Assembly: GCA_029204225.1 (NCBI GenBank)
Contig: CM055111.1
Location: 6,958,961-7,022,960, forward strand
DNA: 64,000 nucleotides
Origin: Diphasiastrum complanatum
Taxonomy: Eukaryota > Streptophyta > Lycopodiopsida > Lycopodiales > Lycopodiaceae
Direction: 5' to 3'
Of this stretch, positions 1-11,420 are shown piece after piece; position 1 is the stretch's first letter; each line of letters opens with the position of its first letter. A model generated the notes under the pieces. The model saw nothing but the letters and a program-made list of their open reading frames with translations. It did not search any database and was not told the DNA's origin. Made by a program: the position numbers and the translations under genes.

Positions 1-1
1 G

Positions 2-424
2 TTCAAGAAATATGAACCTTTCAGATCCTGTCATGTTGTGATTGGAATGGGGGGACAAGATTGGCAACCCTCCTGGACACCTTTGTTAGATCATCCAAGC
101 TATCCAATCTTCCCACAGCCAAGCTGGTCTTTGTACAGGAGTGGGGAATTTGGATACGTAAGACTACATGCCAATAAGAACTTACTGACTCTGTCTTATG
201 TTGGAAATCATGATGGAGAGGTTCACGATATTTTGCAAATTCACTCTTGCCTTAAACTGCCAACGATATCTAGAAGATACAGGCCAATGACTTTGGTTAC
301 TGGAAGTTTGTTTTTCATCTTTCTTGTTTCCATTGTTGGAGTATTAAGTTACATGGTCTACAATCATTGGCAAACCAAACGTCATGGTAGTTCAAAAAGT
401 TCATGGAGTCGAATATCAACATAA
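2..424 (+). CDS. Purple acid phosphatase (PAP2/PAP9-like), 3' terminal exon, partial
   Basis: This is the C-terminal end of a metallophosphatase of the plant purple acid phosphatase family; the reading frame is open to the left edge of the window and ends in TAA at 422-424. The stretches [29 protein letters not shown] and [13 protein letters not shown] match the end of the catalytic domain in AtPAP2/AtPAP9-type proteins, including the late NHDGEVHD signature. About 60 residues further on comes a hydrophobic helix ([22 protein letters not shown]) followed by a short basic tail. A C-terminal membrane anchor of this kind is known for the PAP2/PAP9 branch, where it serves organelle outer-membrane attachment; that role is inferred here. 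The metal-ligand motifs would lie in exons left of the window, so activity cannot be judged. No stops or frameshifts are seen, so the gene is probably functional. Confidence 0.85.
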   Translation, partial: FKKYEPFRSCHVVIGMGGQDWQPSWTPLLDHPSYPIFPQPSWSLYRSGEFGYVRLHANKNLLTLSYVGNHDGEVHDILQIHSCLKLPTISRRYRPMTLVTGSLFFIFLVSIVGVLSYMVYNHWQTKRHGSSKSSWSRIST

Positions 425-1205
425 CTCAGGATAATTGATTATCACCCAGCTCTGGTGGGCAGTTAATTTATACGACTCCTATACAGCTTTGTCTTAAAGG
501 ACTGTTGGTGGTTGTATCTAGGTGCCCTTACTTTTGTGCATCATTGGCAAATTTTCCTTGGCTGATGTCTCATTTACAGAATCTACATCAATTTATTTCT
601 CTGTAGAATTGAAACTGATTTATGTTCTTCAAAGGTAGAAGAAACAAAATATTCTTCTCTGTTTGGCTTATTACAAAGGCAGTGTTGCGAGTGATTACAA
701 TGTCTTGGATTTGAATTCCCGAGATTCAAAAATATTATCGAGAGGGGATCTCTCAGCATGTATCAAAGATCAGCCTTTTCTTTATACCTGCTTAACTTAT
801 CGAATCAGTTGAGCTTTGCAATATGGATTATGTACCACTTAATGCAAGAGTGTAGAAAACTTTCTATTGTTCTTAAAATAGCATTATTTATAAGGGTCAA
901 GGAAATATTGTTTAGAATGCTCCTCGTATGGAAATTGGATGTGGCATATCTTATTCATAAGCTCTTGGTCATCAAGGTGGAGTAGTCTAGTGCATGTCAT
1001 TGAAACATTAATATCTCACTGTTTGGTTTGCAGTAAGCTAGTTCATTGATATGCGAAACCATTGATAAGGTCGTTAGTTCCCACTCAAGTGAGAAAAAAC
1101 CACACAATCCAAGTTGTAGAGTTGGTTTTGAAGTCAACATGTGCAAAATGACACAATTGCAAAAGAGAACATGTATGCCAATAGGGACAACCAAAATGCA
1201 TCTTA
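425..1205. other. 3' flank of the phosphatase gene, no gene seen
   Basis: The first few hundred bases are presumably 3' UTR of the phosphatase. The small open frames (for example 758-985) have no recognisable domain and no plant-protein character. Confidence 0.5.
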
Positions 1206-1266
1206 GGGGCTTGAACTTGGGACCAAAGAAACTTTGGATGCCAAGCTAGCTAACTGAGCTAGTTCC
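1206..1266 (-). repeat. tRNA-derived SINE-like fragment, copy 1
   Basis: Read on the minus strand, this segment has a polymerase III A-box-like motif (TAGCTCAGTTAG, plus positions 1250-1261) and, about 30 bases on, a B-box-like motif (AGTTCAAGCCCC, 1206-1217). The 30 bases between them are identical to a second copy at 21505-21563. That pairing of internal promoter boxes with high copy similarity is what a tRNA-derived short interspersed element looks like. No clean cloverleaf with an acceptor stem could be drawn, so it is not called a tRNA gene. Confidence 0.55.
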
Positions 1267-1784
1267 ATTAGATTACTAGGAAAAAAATGGCGTTTGTTTT
1301 GTTTGTCTTGGATTCAAAGTGAAGGATAGATAGAATGTACAACTAATAAACAAGGCTGAGAGAAACCAATAGCTTTTAGTCATTATAAAGCTTAAGCCAA
1401 CCACTCTCACGACATGCAAGCCTTGACCACCAAGTGTTGTCAAAGTTTGTCTATTGAGGACTAAATGTTAATTTCTATAATACAAATACGGTCCAAGAAG
1501 TTGTGTAGTATAGACATTCACAACCAAGTTTCAAAAACTTGATAGTTCATGTGTTGCTTTTGATTTACGTGAACTCATTATGCACACAATACATTTGAAC
1601 AACTTGCTGAAGTAGGTTCGTAGAAATCCAAAACAATATTCTTGTTGTTGCTTTTGCATGTGTTGTTGCTTAAAGTGGTCAAAAAGTTCATTGGGGGGAC
1701 CATTAATGATTGTTTTAATTCTCTCTATTTATGTCATGCACTACAATATTGAGGCTCTTGCAATCAAGTAATGTCATGCTTCAA

Positions 1785-2515
1785 GAATATGGATATGTCT
1801 TTGCATGGAGCTTGAAAGATTTACAGAGCATACCAAAGAAATATGGTGAACACAAGATTGATCTTAAACCAGAAGCTCTACCCATTTGAAAAAGACAACA
1901 TATATTGAATTTTCAGTATTCGTTGAGGGTAAGAGCAAAGTTGGATAAGTACCTTGAAGCAGGCATTATTCATTCGATCTTGAGCGGTTTCACCCGTAGT
2001 CGTTCCACAGAATAAAACAGGCAAAATACGAGTGTGCCAGCAGATTTTAAAAGCTTCATTCGACAATTAAAAAGGATCATCATCCTTTACCATTCATAGA
2101 CTCTATCTTGGACAAAGTTGCTAGTTACGAAAGGTAAAGTTTTATTGATGGTGTCTCTAGCTACAACCAGGTTCATATTAAAGAGGAAGATCAAGACAAA
2201 ACTGATGGTGTCACTACTGATTGGGGGCACTTAAATGCCTATACTTCGATGCCTTTTGACTTTGTAATGCACTAGCAACATTTGAAAGGATGATAACCAT
2301 TATATTTCAGAATTTTTTGAGCTTGAAATATTTATTTTGGATTTTTGTGTATTCAGTTAACCAAAGAACATATTGGCCCAAGATTAAGTTAAACTTTACA
2401 AAGGTGTAGAGAAACTTCAATTTACTTATAACACTTCAAAAAGTGTTATTTTGAAAGACATTGAAGGCATTTTTATTGGTCATAAATTATCAAAAAGAGG
2501 AACAGAAGTGATGTG
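1785..2515 (+). pseudogene. Ty3/gypsy reverse transcriptase, heavily decayed
   Basis: Reading across frames gives a recognisable Ty3-type reverse transcriptase. It starts with an FAW-S-LQSIPKKYGEHKIDLKP segment at about 1800-1870, continues with SLRVRAKLDKYLEAGIIH, then a VVPQNKTGKIRVC segment near 2000, HHPLPFIDSILDKV at about 2080-2115, and a MPF-type segment near 2240. It ends with a fragment like GHKLSKRGTEV near 2490-2512. Many in-frame stops and frame changes are present, so this is a fossil. No LTR, primer-binding site or integrase is visible next to it. It probably belongs to the same family as the Ty3 fragments at 27270-27800 and 45650-47050. Confidence 0.75.
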
Positions 2516-2529
2516 ATGGATTCGCAGAC

Positions 2530-4026
2530 TAGGATTCTTTTCATATGGTTTACTTAGAGTCTCAAGTAAGCAATGAAGGTTTGAGCTACATATTCATTAA
2601 TTTTCATTGCTCTAGTACTCGAACAGCGTAGGTATAAGAGATTAATTTTCATGACTTAAAAATACGAAGATGTACACATGCAGGTTTCTGTGGTTATAAT
2701 TTATTACCACAGTGAAAGTGCTGAAACTATGAATTTTGAAAGTGGCTTGAAATCTTCTATTTTTTTAATGGAAGTAGCTCACTTGGAACTCTGCTCATTA
2801 TTATGGAGTTTTTATGAGCTGAATTTGAATTTTGTTGAGATCTCTTTGTACAACATATTTTCAATCTTAGATGGAGTACTGGTTAATGATGAAGAGTACG
2901 ATCATGCAATTGAATATTCTGGCATGAGTACTGTTCATCCCATTCAAACATAAAGATAAGAACAAATTCTGAATAAAACTGTAGATCGCACATGAAGTAT
3001 TTGATAAAAACTTGTCAATCGTCAAAACTTATAGGTAGGACAATCTATTATTTAGAACTAGCCCTACGTATTTTTCAGCCAAAAACATATAATACACGTA
3101 TTTTATGGCACCATATTATACGCTTGTATTATACGATGCAACTCGTTAATATAGGATTGCTAAATGTGAAGAAAGCATACTAATATCATAAAAACGCAAA
3201 AGAATTCTGAATCATCATTTGCTGGAGCTCCGACGTGACTAAGTGCTTGAAATATATATATATAAAATGATACAATGCTACAGGTAAAAAATCCATACGA
3301 TGATATTTATATGATCGATACATCTGAAAGCCGACACAGCGGCCGCAATGCCGCATTATTGTGTTAAAATAGAGCAGTTGCAGTTGCACTAGCATGCAAC
3401 CCGTGACTGCCAGTATTATTTTATGCCAATTACTATTATCTTAATGCAAACTCAAGAAAGTCCGAGTGTACAGCCATAAACCCAAATATTTGCTAAGTCA
3501 TCGCATACATGCTCCAATTTATCCTTCACTTCATGCTTCTCCATTTGAACTTTGAAATATTCCATTGCTCCTCAATCAAGACGGTGGATTCAAATCTCGC
3601 TCATGGAATGGTTTGACCTACGACACAAAGATGTTGCGTTAGTAACTCATGAACTCGATGATTAGCATTTTTGTTACTAAGATTTGAGCTACAGCTTTAG
3701 TGATTGCGAGAGAGTATGTTGGATGAGGTTTACGCTTCAAAGCTTTAATGAAAAATAAACTGATGGGCAGGAATTATTTTGCAAAGGTATCAAGCGGAAA
3801 CACAGACACTCCATTAAACATGTGACGGTGCATCGAGCATGTTGACCGCAAGGAGATGAGCTTTACTACGTCGAAAGTAAAGAATATCTTGCAAATATTA
3901 TCAGGATAACACAATGCTTTGTAACAAACTCCAAAATATACGTGCATGCGGAGATGTATTGTAAGAAAAATAAATTCACGTGCGTCTAAATTCTGGATTC
4001 AGAGCATTGTAAATCATATTGAGCTC
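2530..4026. other. Intergenic stretch, no gene recognised
   Basis: AT-rich sequence between the Ty3 fossil and the lipid-transfer protein. Open frames at 2678-2953 and 2992-3183 lack recognisable domains. A short second exon and the 3' UTR of the minus-strand lipid-transfer protein gene should lie in the right-hand part (roughly 3700-4020), but I cannot place the splice acceptor. Confidence 0.4.
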
Positions 4027-4046
4027 TTATATGTCTAGGTACATAC

Positions 4047-4359
4047 CGTTGCATTTGAAGCCACGGGGGATATAGTTGCCGTAACCGCATGTCCTCGGTA
4101 TTCTCAAAGCATTTGCGATGTTAATTGAAGAGACTTTTTGTTTCGCTGCAGTCAGAGTAGCGCACAAACATTGAGCTTTCCCCTGATATGCCTTGAGTGC
4201 ATTACAGCAATTTTGTGAGGGCTTCATAGGCCGATTGCCAGCAGCCGAGAGGCACCCAGTCAAGGACCCAAAGTTGTTAGGATTGCACTGAGCACTGACG
4301 TATGAAGATAGGAGCAATGCAAAGAGCAAGAAGCACAGGGCGAGCTTAAGGAATGCCAT
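4047..4359 (-). CDS. Non-specific lipid-transfer protein, first and main exon
   Basis: Small secreted protein of the prolamin/lipid-transfer superfamily, expected to bind lipids in an apoplastic hydrophobic cavity. The ATG at 4359 is followed by a textbook signal peptide (residues 1-23, cut after SYVSA). The mature part carries the eight-cysteine motif: C25, C36, C51-C52, C64-L-C66, C91 and C103, that is C-X10-C-X14-CC-X11-CXC-X24-C-X11-C. The open frame runs on to 4027 and would add MYLDI, but the codon after the last cysteine is followed by GTATGT (plus 4041-4046), a strong 5' splice site. Lipid-transfer genes commonly have one intron within a few bases of the stop codon, so I end the exon at 4047 and infer a tiny second exon downstream. 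The subtype is uncertain. The gene looks intact and functional. Confidence 0.85.
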
Positions 4360-4440
4360 AGTAATTGTATTTCAGATTCTCAAACTCAGGAAACCAGAAT
4401 TTGAGATCCAGCTGATGGTTTTGGTCAGTTCTGACTGCAG

Positions 4441-4448
4441 AATATATA
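4441..4448 (-). promoter_or_regulatory. TATA box of the lipid-transfer protein gene
   Basis: On the minus strand CCTATATATTC lies about 85 bases upstream of the ATG at 4359. That is the right distance for a plant core promoter with a 5' leader of roughly 50 bases. No other TATA-like sequence is closer. Confidence 0.55.
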
Positions 4449-4659
4449 GGCGAATGTATACGTAATGCATGCAAGAACAACAACAAGGAGGCCAGAGACC
4501 CGAAGGTACATCGAAATCGCTTGATACATTGATAGGAAGAAAACGACAGGGCTACTGCTGCCTTAACATTGTGTAAGTGCTTACGGAAAGAAGTTGTTGG
4601 ATGTCGCATCGAAATTAAGCACAAATACAACTTCGCTCACCAGCTGCCACAGATATTTT

Positions 4660-7507
4660 GGTACTGTTAAACAGGTTTCTACTATCTTACTTCACGCAGC
4701 TAAGACCTACTGTTGAAGAATATCAGCGGAAGATCATTAAATTGGGTACACAGGTTTTCAATCATTCTTCAATCAGGCTTCGGAATTCCAACAAATGAAG
4801 GTAAAATCTTTGCGATCCTTGTTGACAGTCGAGATGGTCCAGACTTCTTCATAGTGTACTGTAACCTGTAGTATTCATTGCACCGCTTTTGCCTTTTCTC
4901 ACCAACTCACTCCCCAATCAATTATACTGAAGGCCTTACAGGTATATGATCATATGGTTCAGCAATCAGGGTGTGTCATATTCGGATCAGATGAGTCAAG
5001 CTTGCATAATGCATTACTGAGGCCGGTTTTTTTTTTCTTTTTGGAGTGGGTTGGTACACAATTTATGAAGTGAAGGCGTGTAGTTCCCTAGCATACTGTA
5101 CAAGGTGCAAAGTACTTTTGAAGTTCTCACATGGAGGATATTACAATACACTTGACTGGATTGGTAAAATCAGCATTGGCTTGAGGAAAACCTATAATTC
5201 ATATAAAAAAGCCTACAAGAATATGAAATTCACCAAACAAATTTTTTTCTTTAGGTTTCTAAAACCTGCAGATTTAACACTTGGAGGTGACGAGCCTATT
5301 CATATTTTTAGAATAGGTTTTTGGGTTACAAAAATCTTAAAAAAAGAGAGTTTTGAGCATATTAATTTTAGGATTATAGGTTTTCACTCTAGGTTTTAAG
5401 TTTCAAAATTTTTTTATAGGTACTTTTAGTGTGGCTTTTGACTCTTGGTCTTGGAGTCACTGCCTTTCAGATGACTCTGTCTAGGCCTTAAGGGCCAAGG
5501 CCCAAGGCTTAGGCTAGCCACAAGTTACAAGGGTGTGAACACTGATAGCCTACATGACCACCTCAACAGTGGTGAGCACATTCATTCAATATTCATTAAA
5601 TGATCATTGATGAATATGGCCATTGACCATTCTCCAACAAATGTCAACACATTGAAATAGGCACCTATCTAACTAATAGGCCCAACATGGGCTAAAATAT
5701 TGACAAGGCTAGGACATGCCCCTAAGTATAGCAAACGTCAAAATAGGTACTTTTAGTCTGACTCTTACTCTTGAACCTTGGAGTCCAATTGCCTTTAAGA
5801 TGAAACAATGCTAATGGCTAAGGAGTTGTGGGATGTTCTCTCATTTATGCTCTTTCCTAAAGTTGACTACTACTTTCAGTTTTCAATCACAAAGCTCATG
5901 CAATAAACATTTAGACTATTTTGTCAATAAAAATTTGATGATGCCTAACATGCCAACAATCGTGGAAGGTTCATCCATCTTTGGATCAATATTCTCAACT
6001 TGAGCAAACTAGTGAACTATTACCAATAACGTTGTTGGATCCTTTCATTGTCTTAAAAGAAATTTGCTTGGAAGTTGTGAAAATATGACTATTGACAATT
6101 TGCAACAACACTACAAGTGTAATAAACATTAAAGTTTATGTGGATGAACTTGAAAAATTGTTGTTCTATAGTGGCCTAATTATGTGAAAGTTCCAAGTAC
6201 AACCAAAAAAAAAAATCAATTTAACATATCATCAAACAACCAATGGACAATCTACCTCCTGGATATTTTTGGCAACTTTGTTGTTGCCTTTTCACTACCT
6301 CCTTGTAGTCATAGCCAAGTAGCTTTGACTATCTACGTAAAGCCTAGATTGGAGAAAAGATAAAATTTAGGAATATTGCTGCTATGAAAAAAGACAAAGC
6401 TAGATTTTTGGACTACAATACTGCTTCTTAGGACCAGTATGAATGCATTTAAGACTGTTGGTAACATCACTTTGAGCTTGGGGAGGTGTTTGATTGATTT
6501 TACATCATATGCCCTGCTAGAAATGCTCCTTACTGCAGATTTTGTGACCCTCTGTTCTCACACGTGTTACATGATATGTGACATGACATACTTCCAAGGT
6601 ACAATTAAAAAGTTATTGCAAGTCGAAGGTATTAGTTGAAAATAGTGTATAATAATATAAAAGTGCATTTCTACCCAAAAAAAATAGTGTCCTTGAAAGT
6701 CCATGTGGTACCACCAAACCATGCTTTTAGCCTAGGATCAAGGAGCAGTTGATTGAGTGGAAGAAATTATGTTATCAGAGGTAAACTGGGTTGGAAAACT
6801 GGTGAGAATGAATATATTATTCGTCTCAGAGATTTCCCGGATATGTTATTTACTCAAACATAGGAATCACATCACACCAAAACCTAGTCAATTGGAAATT
6901 AGGCCTTGCCTTGATCACCAAAATCAAAGCACTACAAATTTGCGCCAAACCACACAAAATTCATATCCAATCATCCCTATTGGACTCCACAAAGACCAAT
7001 GACTCTAACTCTTTAGAGCTGGGCTGGATTTAAAAAATTTGATTACAAACAATGTCCGAGATCTTTGGTGTTGAGAGAACCTTTCAATTTTCACACAGAA
7101 CACTCAAGATCCAGGGCATTAAACCATAAAGATCCAAAAAATACCAGGTGGGCACACCTATCTACCCTCAAACATTGGATCCATACATCAACAAGATGCA
7201 TCAACAACCGTTGGAGGCTTCATCTTCTCAATCTACACTTGATGCTCTTTCCAACAAGTGTCTACTTGGGCTAAATGGATCAAAGATGAGTTTGCTACAT
7301 AATTCCAAAGTCGATGCAACTCACACGCGACCTATCCTTTTCATACATTAAATGCTCACAAATGATTCAATAAATAACTCCAATCAAGAAATCATTATCC
7401 AATTTCAAGCTAGAAGACAATTGGGATGCAAAAGCACTCTCAAACCTAGATTATTCACTCAAGATCTTGCTTCATGGAGATCAAACTTCATGCATGCATG
7501 TACCTAG
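4660..7507. other. Long stretch without a recognisable gene
   Basis: AT-rich, low-complexity-poor sequence with no domain I can name. Open frames at 5046-5399, 6439-6639, 6757-7002 and 7065-7351 are short and without family features. A pair of diverged direct repeats (around 5414-5475 and 5738-5800, sharing AATAGGTACTTTTAGT and CTTGGAGTC) suggests an old repeat. The stretch at 6600-6660 resembles 50405-50475 (both carry TTAAAAAGTTAT-GCAAGTC and GAAAATAGTG), so part of a retroelement LTR probably lies here. Confidence 0.35.
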
Positions 7508-7519
7508 GCTCTGATACCA
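7508..7519 (-). other. Retrotransposon primer-binding site (initiator Met tRNA type)
   Basis: The minus strand reads TGGTATCAGAGC, the standard Copia primer-binding site complementary to the 3' end of initiator methionine tRNA. It is followed on the plus strand by TGTTAAAAAAATTGAG at 7520, which would be the inner end of an LTR extending to the right. I cannot set the outer end of that LTR; it lies somewhere before 8339. Confidence 0.65.
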
Positions 7520-8338
7520 TGTTAAAAAAATTGAGATTTGATAACCATGCAAAGATCTACAATGACCTCCATGCATGTGAGGTTGCACAAGATGCATCTA
7601 TGATAGATCAAATTGGATTTTCAACGGCTATCTATCAAGCTTTGAATCAAGGCAAGAGCTCATCTACAACAAAAAGTTATGATCATCCAAAGAGAAGCTA
7701 CTTTTTTGCATTCACATGAAAAAGCAAAGTGAAATTCACTATGAAAGACAAAACCAAGCATGCATTAATTCTCAACTTCATAATTTGTACAAAGAGTGAG
7801 CTCCTCTATATAGTGATTCGAGATTTGAGAGGAGTAGAAAGCAAGTAAAATGATTGGGTCTCTTACATAGCTCCTCTAACTTTGATTGGTCTAGTGACAT
7901 AAGGACCTTTGATTATGATTGGACCAATTTCATGGATCTTTCACTTTTGATTGGTCACATGACACTACGACAACACATAGGAAAGTGTTACTAGCCCTCT
8001 ACTATCAGCCATGCGTAAGAAGCCTAACCTACCTCGAGCTACATCACACACCAAAATTGGCCTATTTACCTACTAACATGTGTGCATGGGGTAGAAAAGT
8101 CAAAGTACCCCCTAAATTCAAGATTAAGGCCTATTGACTATTCAAACTCTTCATAAATGAACTAAAAAGATTATGGCTACCCTCCACACGTGGGAACATG
8201 CTCCATATATGTGAGATTTCACTACGTACATGATATTGCAAAAGATCAAGCTAGATTTTGCCAATTTCTCACACATATGCCAATTTTTCACACATATGCC
8301 CACATGGCAGTGTATGATTTATTCTGAAACACAAGAAA

Positions 8339-9043
8339 ATAAACAAATTTGTATAAATTTATAATACTACTTTTATCTTGATTAATATTACACTAATCTT
8401 CCATGCACATCCATGAACAAATTCCCATTCTAATTCGATCACTTCTTCTCCATTTTTCGATGCTTTTAGCATCGTATGAAAAACTCATTCATGTGTGCAT
8501 TATTATGAAGGTAAAGGCTCCAAAGATTCTTTGTCATTCTCCAATTCTCTCCTTCTTCTTTGATTGATATTTCTTCTTCGTTTCAGTGTTATGTTTTTTT
8601 TTTTTGGCTTCTTCATACCTTGAAGTCCACTTCCTTGTGGTACTTCACCCTTAACACACTCATCTCCTTCTTCACACCACATTTTTGGACTTGCAGGATG
8701 CACTTGTGAGATTATTTTGGTGATATAAAACCAAGATTCTTCTACCGGCCAACCTTCTACAATACTACTTTCTGGCCATGTCTTTTTTCTCGTAAAGCCC
8801 TTCAAAACTTTCATAAAATGCTCAAGGTAGAACATCCATCTTGTGTGTATATGTCTTGCAATTGGTACTTCTTCGACCAAATGCATAAGAAGATGAACTT
8901 GTATATCCATTCTTTTGAGGAAATCCACTTTCAAGATTGATATTACACTAAGTTGGTTAGCGCATAGAAATATTGAAATAGCACATATTTATAAAAGTGT
9001 TTAAAAGGGTATACAAACCTAATCATTGATGATAATTTGTAGA
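8339..9043. repeat. Duplicated block A carrying a DUF4218 transposon fragment
   Basis: This stretch of about 0.7 kb recurs at 39306-40033 in the same orientation with only scattered substitutions and one extra 30-base insertion near 39350 in the second copy. Similarity begins at AAACAAATTTGT and stops at GATAATTTGTA. The sharp limits and high identity point to a recently mobilised or duplicated segment. No clear terminal inverted repeats or target-site duplications were seen. Confidence 0.75.
8503..8967 (-). pseudogene. DUF4218-type fragment of a CACTA transposon gene
   Basis: The reading frame carries the plant DUF4218 core found next to CACTA (En/Spm) transposases: a CANQLSVISILKVDFL start, then VHLLMHLVEEVPIARHIHTR, W-M-Y/F-LEHFMKVLKGF, and PESSIVEGWPVEES. 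In intact proteins these correspond to the conserved His-rich helix, the HxRWMYPFER block and the RPEGSIxEGYxxEE block. Here only about 150 residues remain and the end is a low-complexity lysine/arginine-rich tail, so it is a fragment. Frame is open from about 8967 to 8503, with no ATG that looks like an original start. Confidence 0.7.
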
Positions 9044-10157
9044 AATTTTATTCTCGGTTGTTTCCCTAGTACACAATTTTCACAGACAGTTTGATTAGTT
9101 GTGGTAACAATATTGATATTCATGTCCTTGACCAATTTGTTATGATGCATGTACAAGATTGAACGCATGTTTAAATGACCTAGTCTTTGATGCCAAACAT
9201 GAGCATCAGAGTTACTCACAGAAAGTGCATAATCGTGACTCAGAATATACAAATTTATTTCTTTGTGTGCAGAGAGGATTTCATTGGGTCAGCATCATGT
9301 CTTCTTCTTGTGGATGTCTGACAGTGTCAGAGCCTCCTTCTTGGTGCTGCTGCATCTTCTTCCTTGCTTTATTGTGCTTGAGGATGCAACAATCCTTTAT
9401 GTCATGATTGGATCTTTTGCAATACCTGCAAAAGAGTTTGGTCTTGGATGATTGTTGATTGTGCTGTTGTTGTTGTTGTTGCATTGAAACTGGTTGCTCC
9501 ACCTTCGTCTTCTTGTCCTTGAAGTTCTTCTTCTTCTTGGACTGCTACTTATTAGAGTACAGTGCCATTGACTTGGTACTCGTTGTGAATAAGCTTTTTT
9601 ACTTGACTTCTTTTTGCAATAGGCTTGCTGTCAACTTCTGGAGAGACAACATAGGAGTATTGCTCAAAAGCAATACTAGATTGTTGTAGGAGGATGGAAG
9701 ACTGGCGAGAAGAGACATTGTTGAGTCTTCTTCTGAAATAGGAGTACCTATGGCAGCAAGTTGATTCAGCAACTTTTTGAATTCGTTCAGGTGATCGCTG
9801 ACTGAGATGCCTTCGCTCATCTGTGAAGACCTTTTTCCTTAAAAAGAGACGAGTCGATATATCTGAAGTCTCGTAGAAATTTGTTAGGATATCTCACGCT
9901 CCTTTGGAGGTGGTGCTATTTGATACATGAGCAATCTGAATGTCTTTCAAATTCAAGGATACAATGGCAAATGCTTTGCCATCCTTTGCTTCCCATGCTG
10001 GAAGCAATTCAAGTTCTGCCGGTCTGGCTATTGAACCGGTTATGTATCCCCATAGCTCCTTCTTTATTAAGATCATCCTCATCTTGAACTTACACATGTG
10101 GCAGTCATCTTCGTTGAATTTGTTAATCAAGTTGATCTCTGAGGTTGAACCTTCCAT
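9019..10157 (-). pseudogene. Copia gag and GAG-pre-integrase remnant, protease deleted
   Basis: Minus-strand remains of a Copia polyprotein. The gag start is MEGSTSEINLINKF at 10157, followed by a FKMRMILIKKELWGYI block. The UBN2-like second half of gag is at 9820-9599 (VSDHLNEFKKLLNQLAAIG, LLASLPSSYNNLV). A CCHC zinc knuckle (CRYCKRSNHDIKDC) lies near 9430. The GAG-pre-integrase segment (VWHQRLGHLN, CENCVLGKQ) follows at 9252-9019. The gag halves are out of frame with each other, and the aspartic protease that should sit between knuckle and pre-integrase is missing, so there is an internal deletion near 9255-9280. Integrase and reverse transcriptase are absent; the sequence passes directly into duplicated block A. 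Confidence 0.8.
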
Positions 10158-10268
10158 TAAAATCGAGGAATAGAGATCGAACACAAACAGAATGAACTAG
10201 CTCTTATGAAATAAGAACGTATTAAGTTCTATTATAAATCCTAGACTCTAGTAATCCAATAAACCAGG

Positions 10269-10280
10269 GCTCTGATACCA
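10269..10280 (-). other. Primer-binding site of the Copia remnant at 9019-10157
   Basis: Minus strand TGGTATCAGAGC, 112 bases upstream of the gag start at 10157. It is separated by four bases (AAAT) from the candidate LTR end CCCAACA. Confidence 0.8.
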
Positions 10281-10284
10281 ATTT

Positions 10285-10679
10285 TGTTGGGAAGCCTTCT
10301 AAACGAAGTCCCAACCAACAAGAGAAAGACAATGAATACTATGACGAACAGTGATAACTGTGTTTAACATGTTCGTGGATTACTTAGAGAACAGAGATTA
10401 CGAGCTGTTCTTATCTATTGAATAAGATTATCAGTGTGGGAGTCTTAGACTGCCGTGAAAGAGAGATTGCAAAAATGATTAGGCGTCTGAGACAGCCATG
10501 CAATTCTCTAATACTGATAATCTGATATGAAGAGAATGTAGAAATAATTGAGACGCCAGAGACAGCCATACATTTATCTAATAATAATGTTTGCGTAAGA
10601 GGAGAGTTAATTTCATTCAACAAGAATGCATAAAGGGTGTAGAACAGTAGTGAATCTATATAATAAAGTTGTACTAACA
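10285..10679 (-). repeat. Candidate 5' LTR of the Copia remnant
   Basis: On the minus strand the segment begins TGTTAGTACAACTTTATTAT (from 10679) and ends CCCAACA just before the primer-binding site, giving a TGTT...AACA inverted terminus and a length of about 395 bases. A TATATAG motif lies about 20 bases in. The matching 3' LTR is not in the window, so the outer boundary is a guess from the terminal motif alone. Confidence 0.45.
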
Positions 10680-11027
10680 ACGATCAAACCACAATACAAT
10701 TGTGTTGGTAAGTGCATGATCCTACTTACAAATTCAAAGAAATTGCTAAAGTTTTGAATATCTCTCACACTCTATAATCACTAACTCTGAGGAGTCAGCT
10801 ACTGAAAGACCCGTTCTGGTCATTTAATCTTTGTCAGATCATCTTCTGATGCTAATCTTTGATCTATCATATCTTCAATCGTTCATTTACATTTATAGCA
10901 ACTAGAAGATCTTGTATTATTCTAGCTTTACATTTACAAGATCGCTTAATAGCTGATTAAATTAGAATAGTTGTTATTGGAACGTGAAGACGTAGATAGC
11001 ATGTGAGGAATCTTGCGTATTTCTACA

Positions 11028-11420
11028 GAGTGTCGGGTTTTTCGCTTGTGTAGAATCCCGTGTAAAACTACAATGTCGAGTTTTTCGCCTGTGTAGAATC
11101 TTATGGAAAACTATCCGCCTGTGTAGAAACCCATGTAAAACTGCAATGTCGGATTTTTCGCTTTTTTCCCAAGGCAAAAATTCATGGAAAAATGCAATGT
11201 CACATTTTTTTGCTTTTTGTCACCTGTCGAAAACTGCATGTAAAAATGCAATGTTGCATTTTTTGCTTTTGTCGCCTGTCAAAAACTGCATGTAAAAATG
11301 CAGTGTCGCATTTTTCGCATTTCTGGAAGTGTTTGAAATGGCCTAAAAACTGAGTAACACAAGTGTCGCAAAAATAAAGACGACAATGTCAGGTTTTTTG
11401 CCTGTTAGAAATTGTGAAAT
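11028..11420. repeat. Degenerate minisatellite with units of about 50 bases
   Basis: At least six imperfect units follow each other, each containing a CGCCTGTGTAGAA or CGCCTGTCRAAA core, then CATGTAAAAMTGCAATGTCG and a T-rich end TTTTTCGC. Units are about 45-60 bases and drift along the array: TGTAGAATC forms at the left, TCAAAAACTGC forms at the right. No coding signal. Confidence 0.7.

Noticed and set aside
4346-4630. Minus-strand frame of 94 codons upstream of the lipid-transfer protein
   Set aside because: It covers the promoter with the TATA box of the lipid-transfer gene and has no protein-like features.
5046-5399. 117-codon plus-strand frame
   Set aside because: Composition is biased to Lys/Ile/Phe from AT-rich DNA; no domain, no splice-site context, no relatives in the window.
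5800-5870. Copia gag-like phrase (MLMAKELWDVLS)
   Set aside because: About 12 residues resemble Copia gag, but nothing on either side supports it, so I did not call a gag.
10974-11177. Minus-strand frame of 67 codons with His/Arg repeats
   Set aside because: It is a translation of the degenerate minisatellite at 11028-11420.
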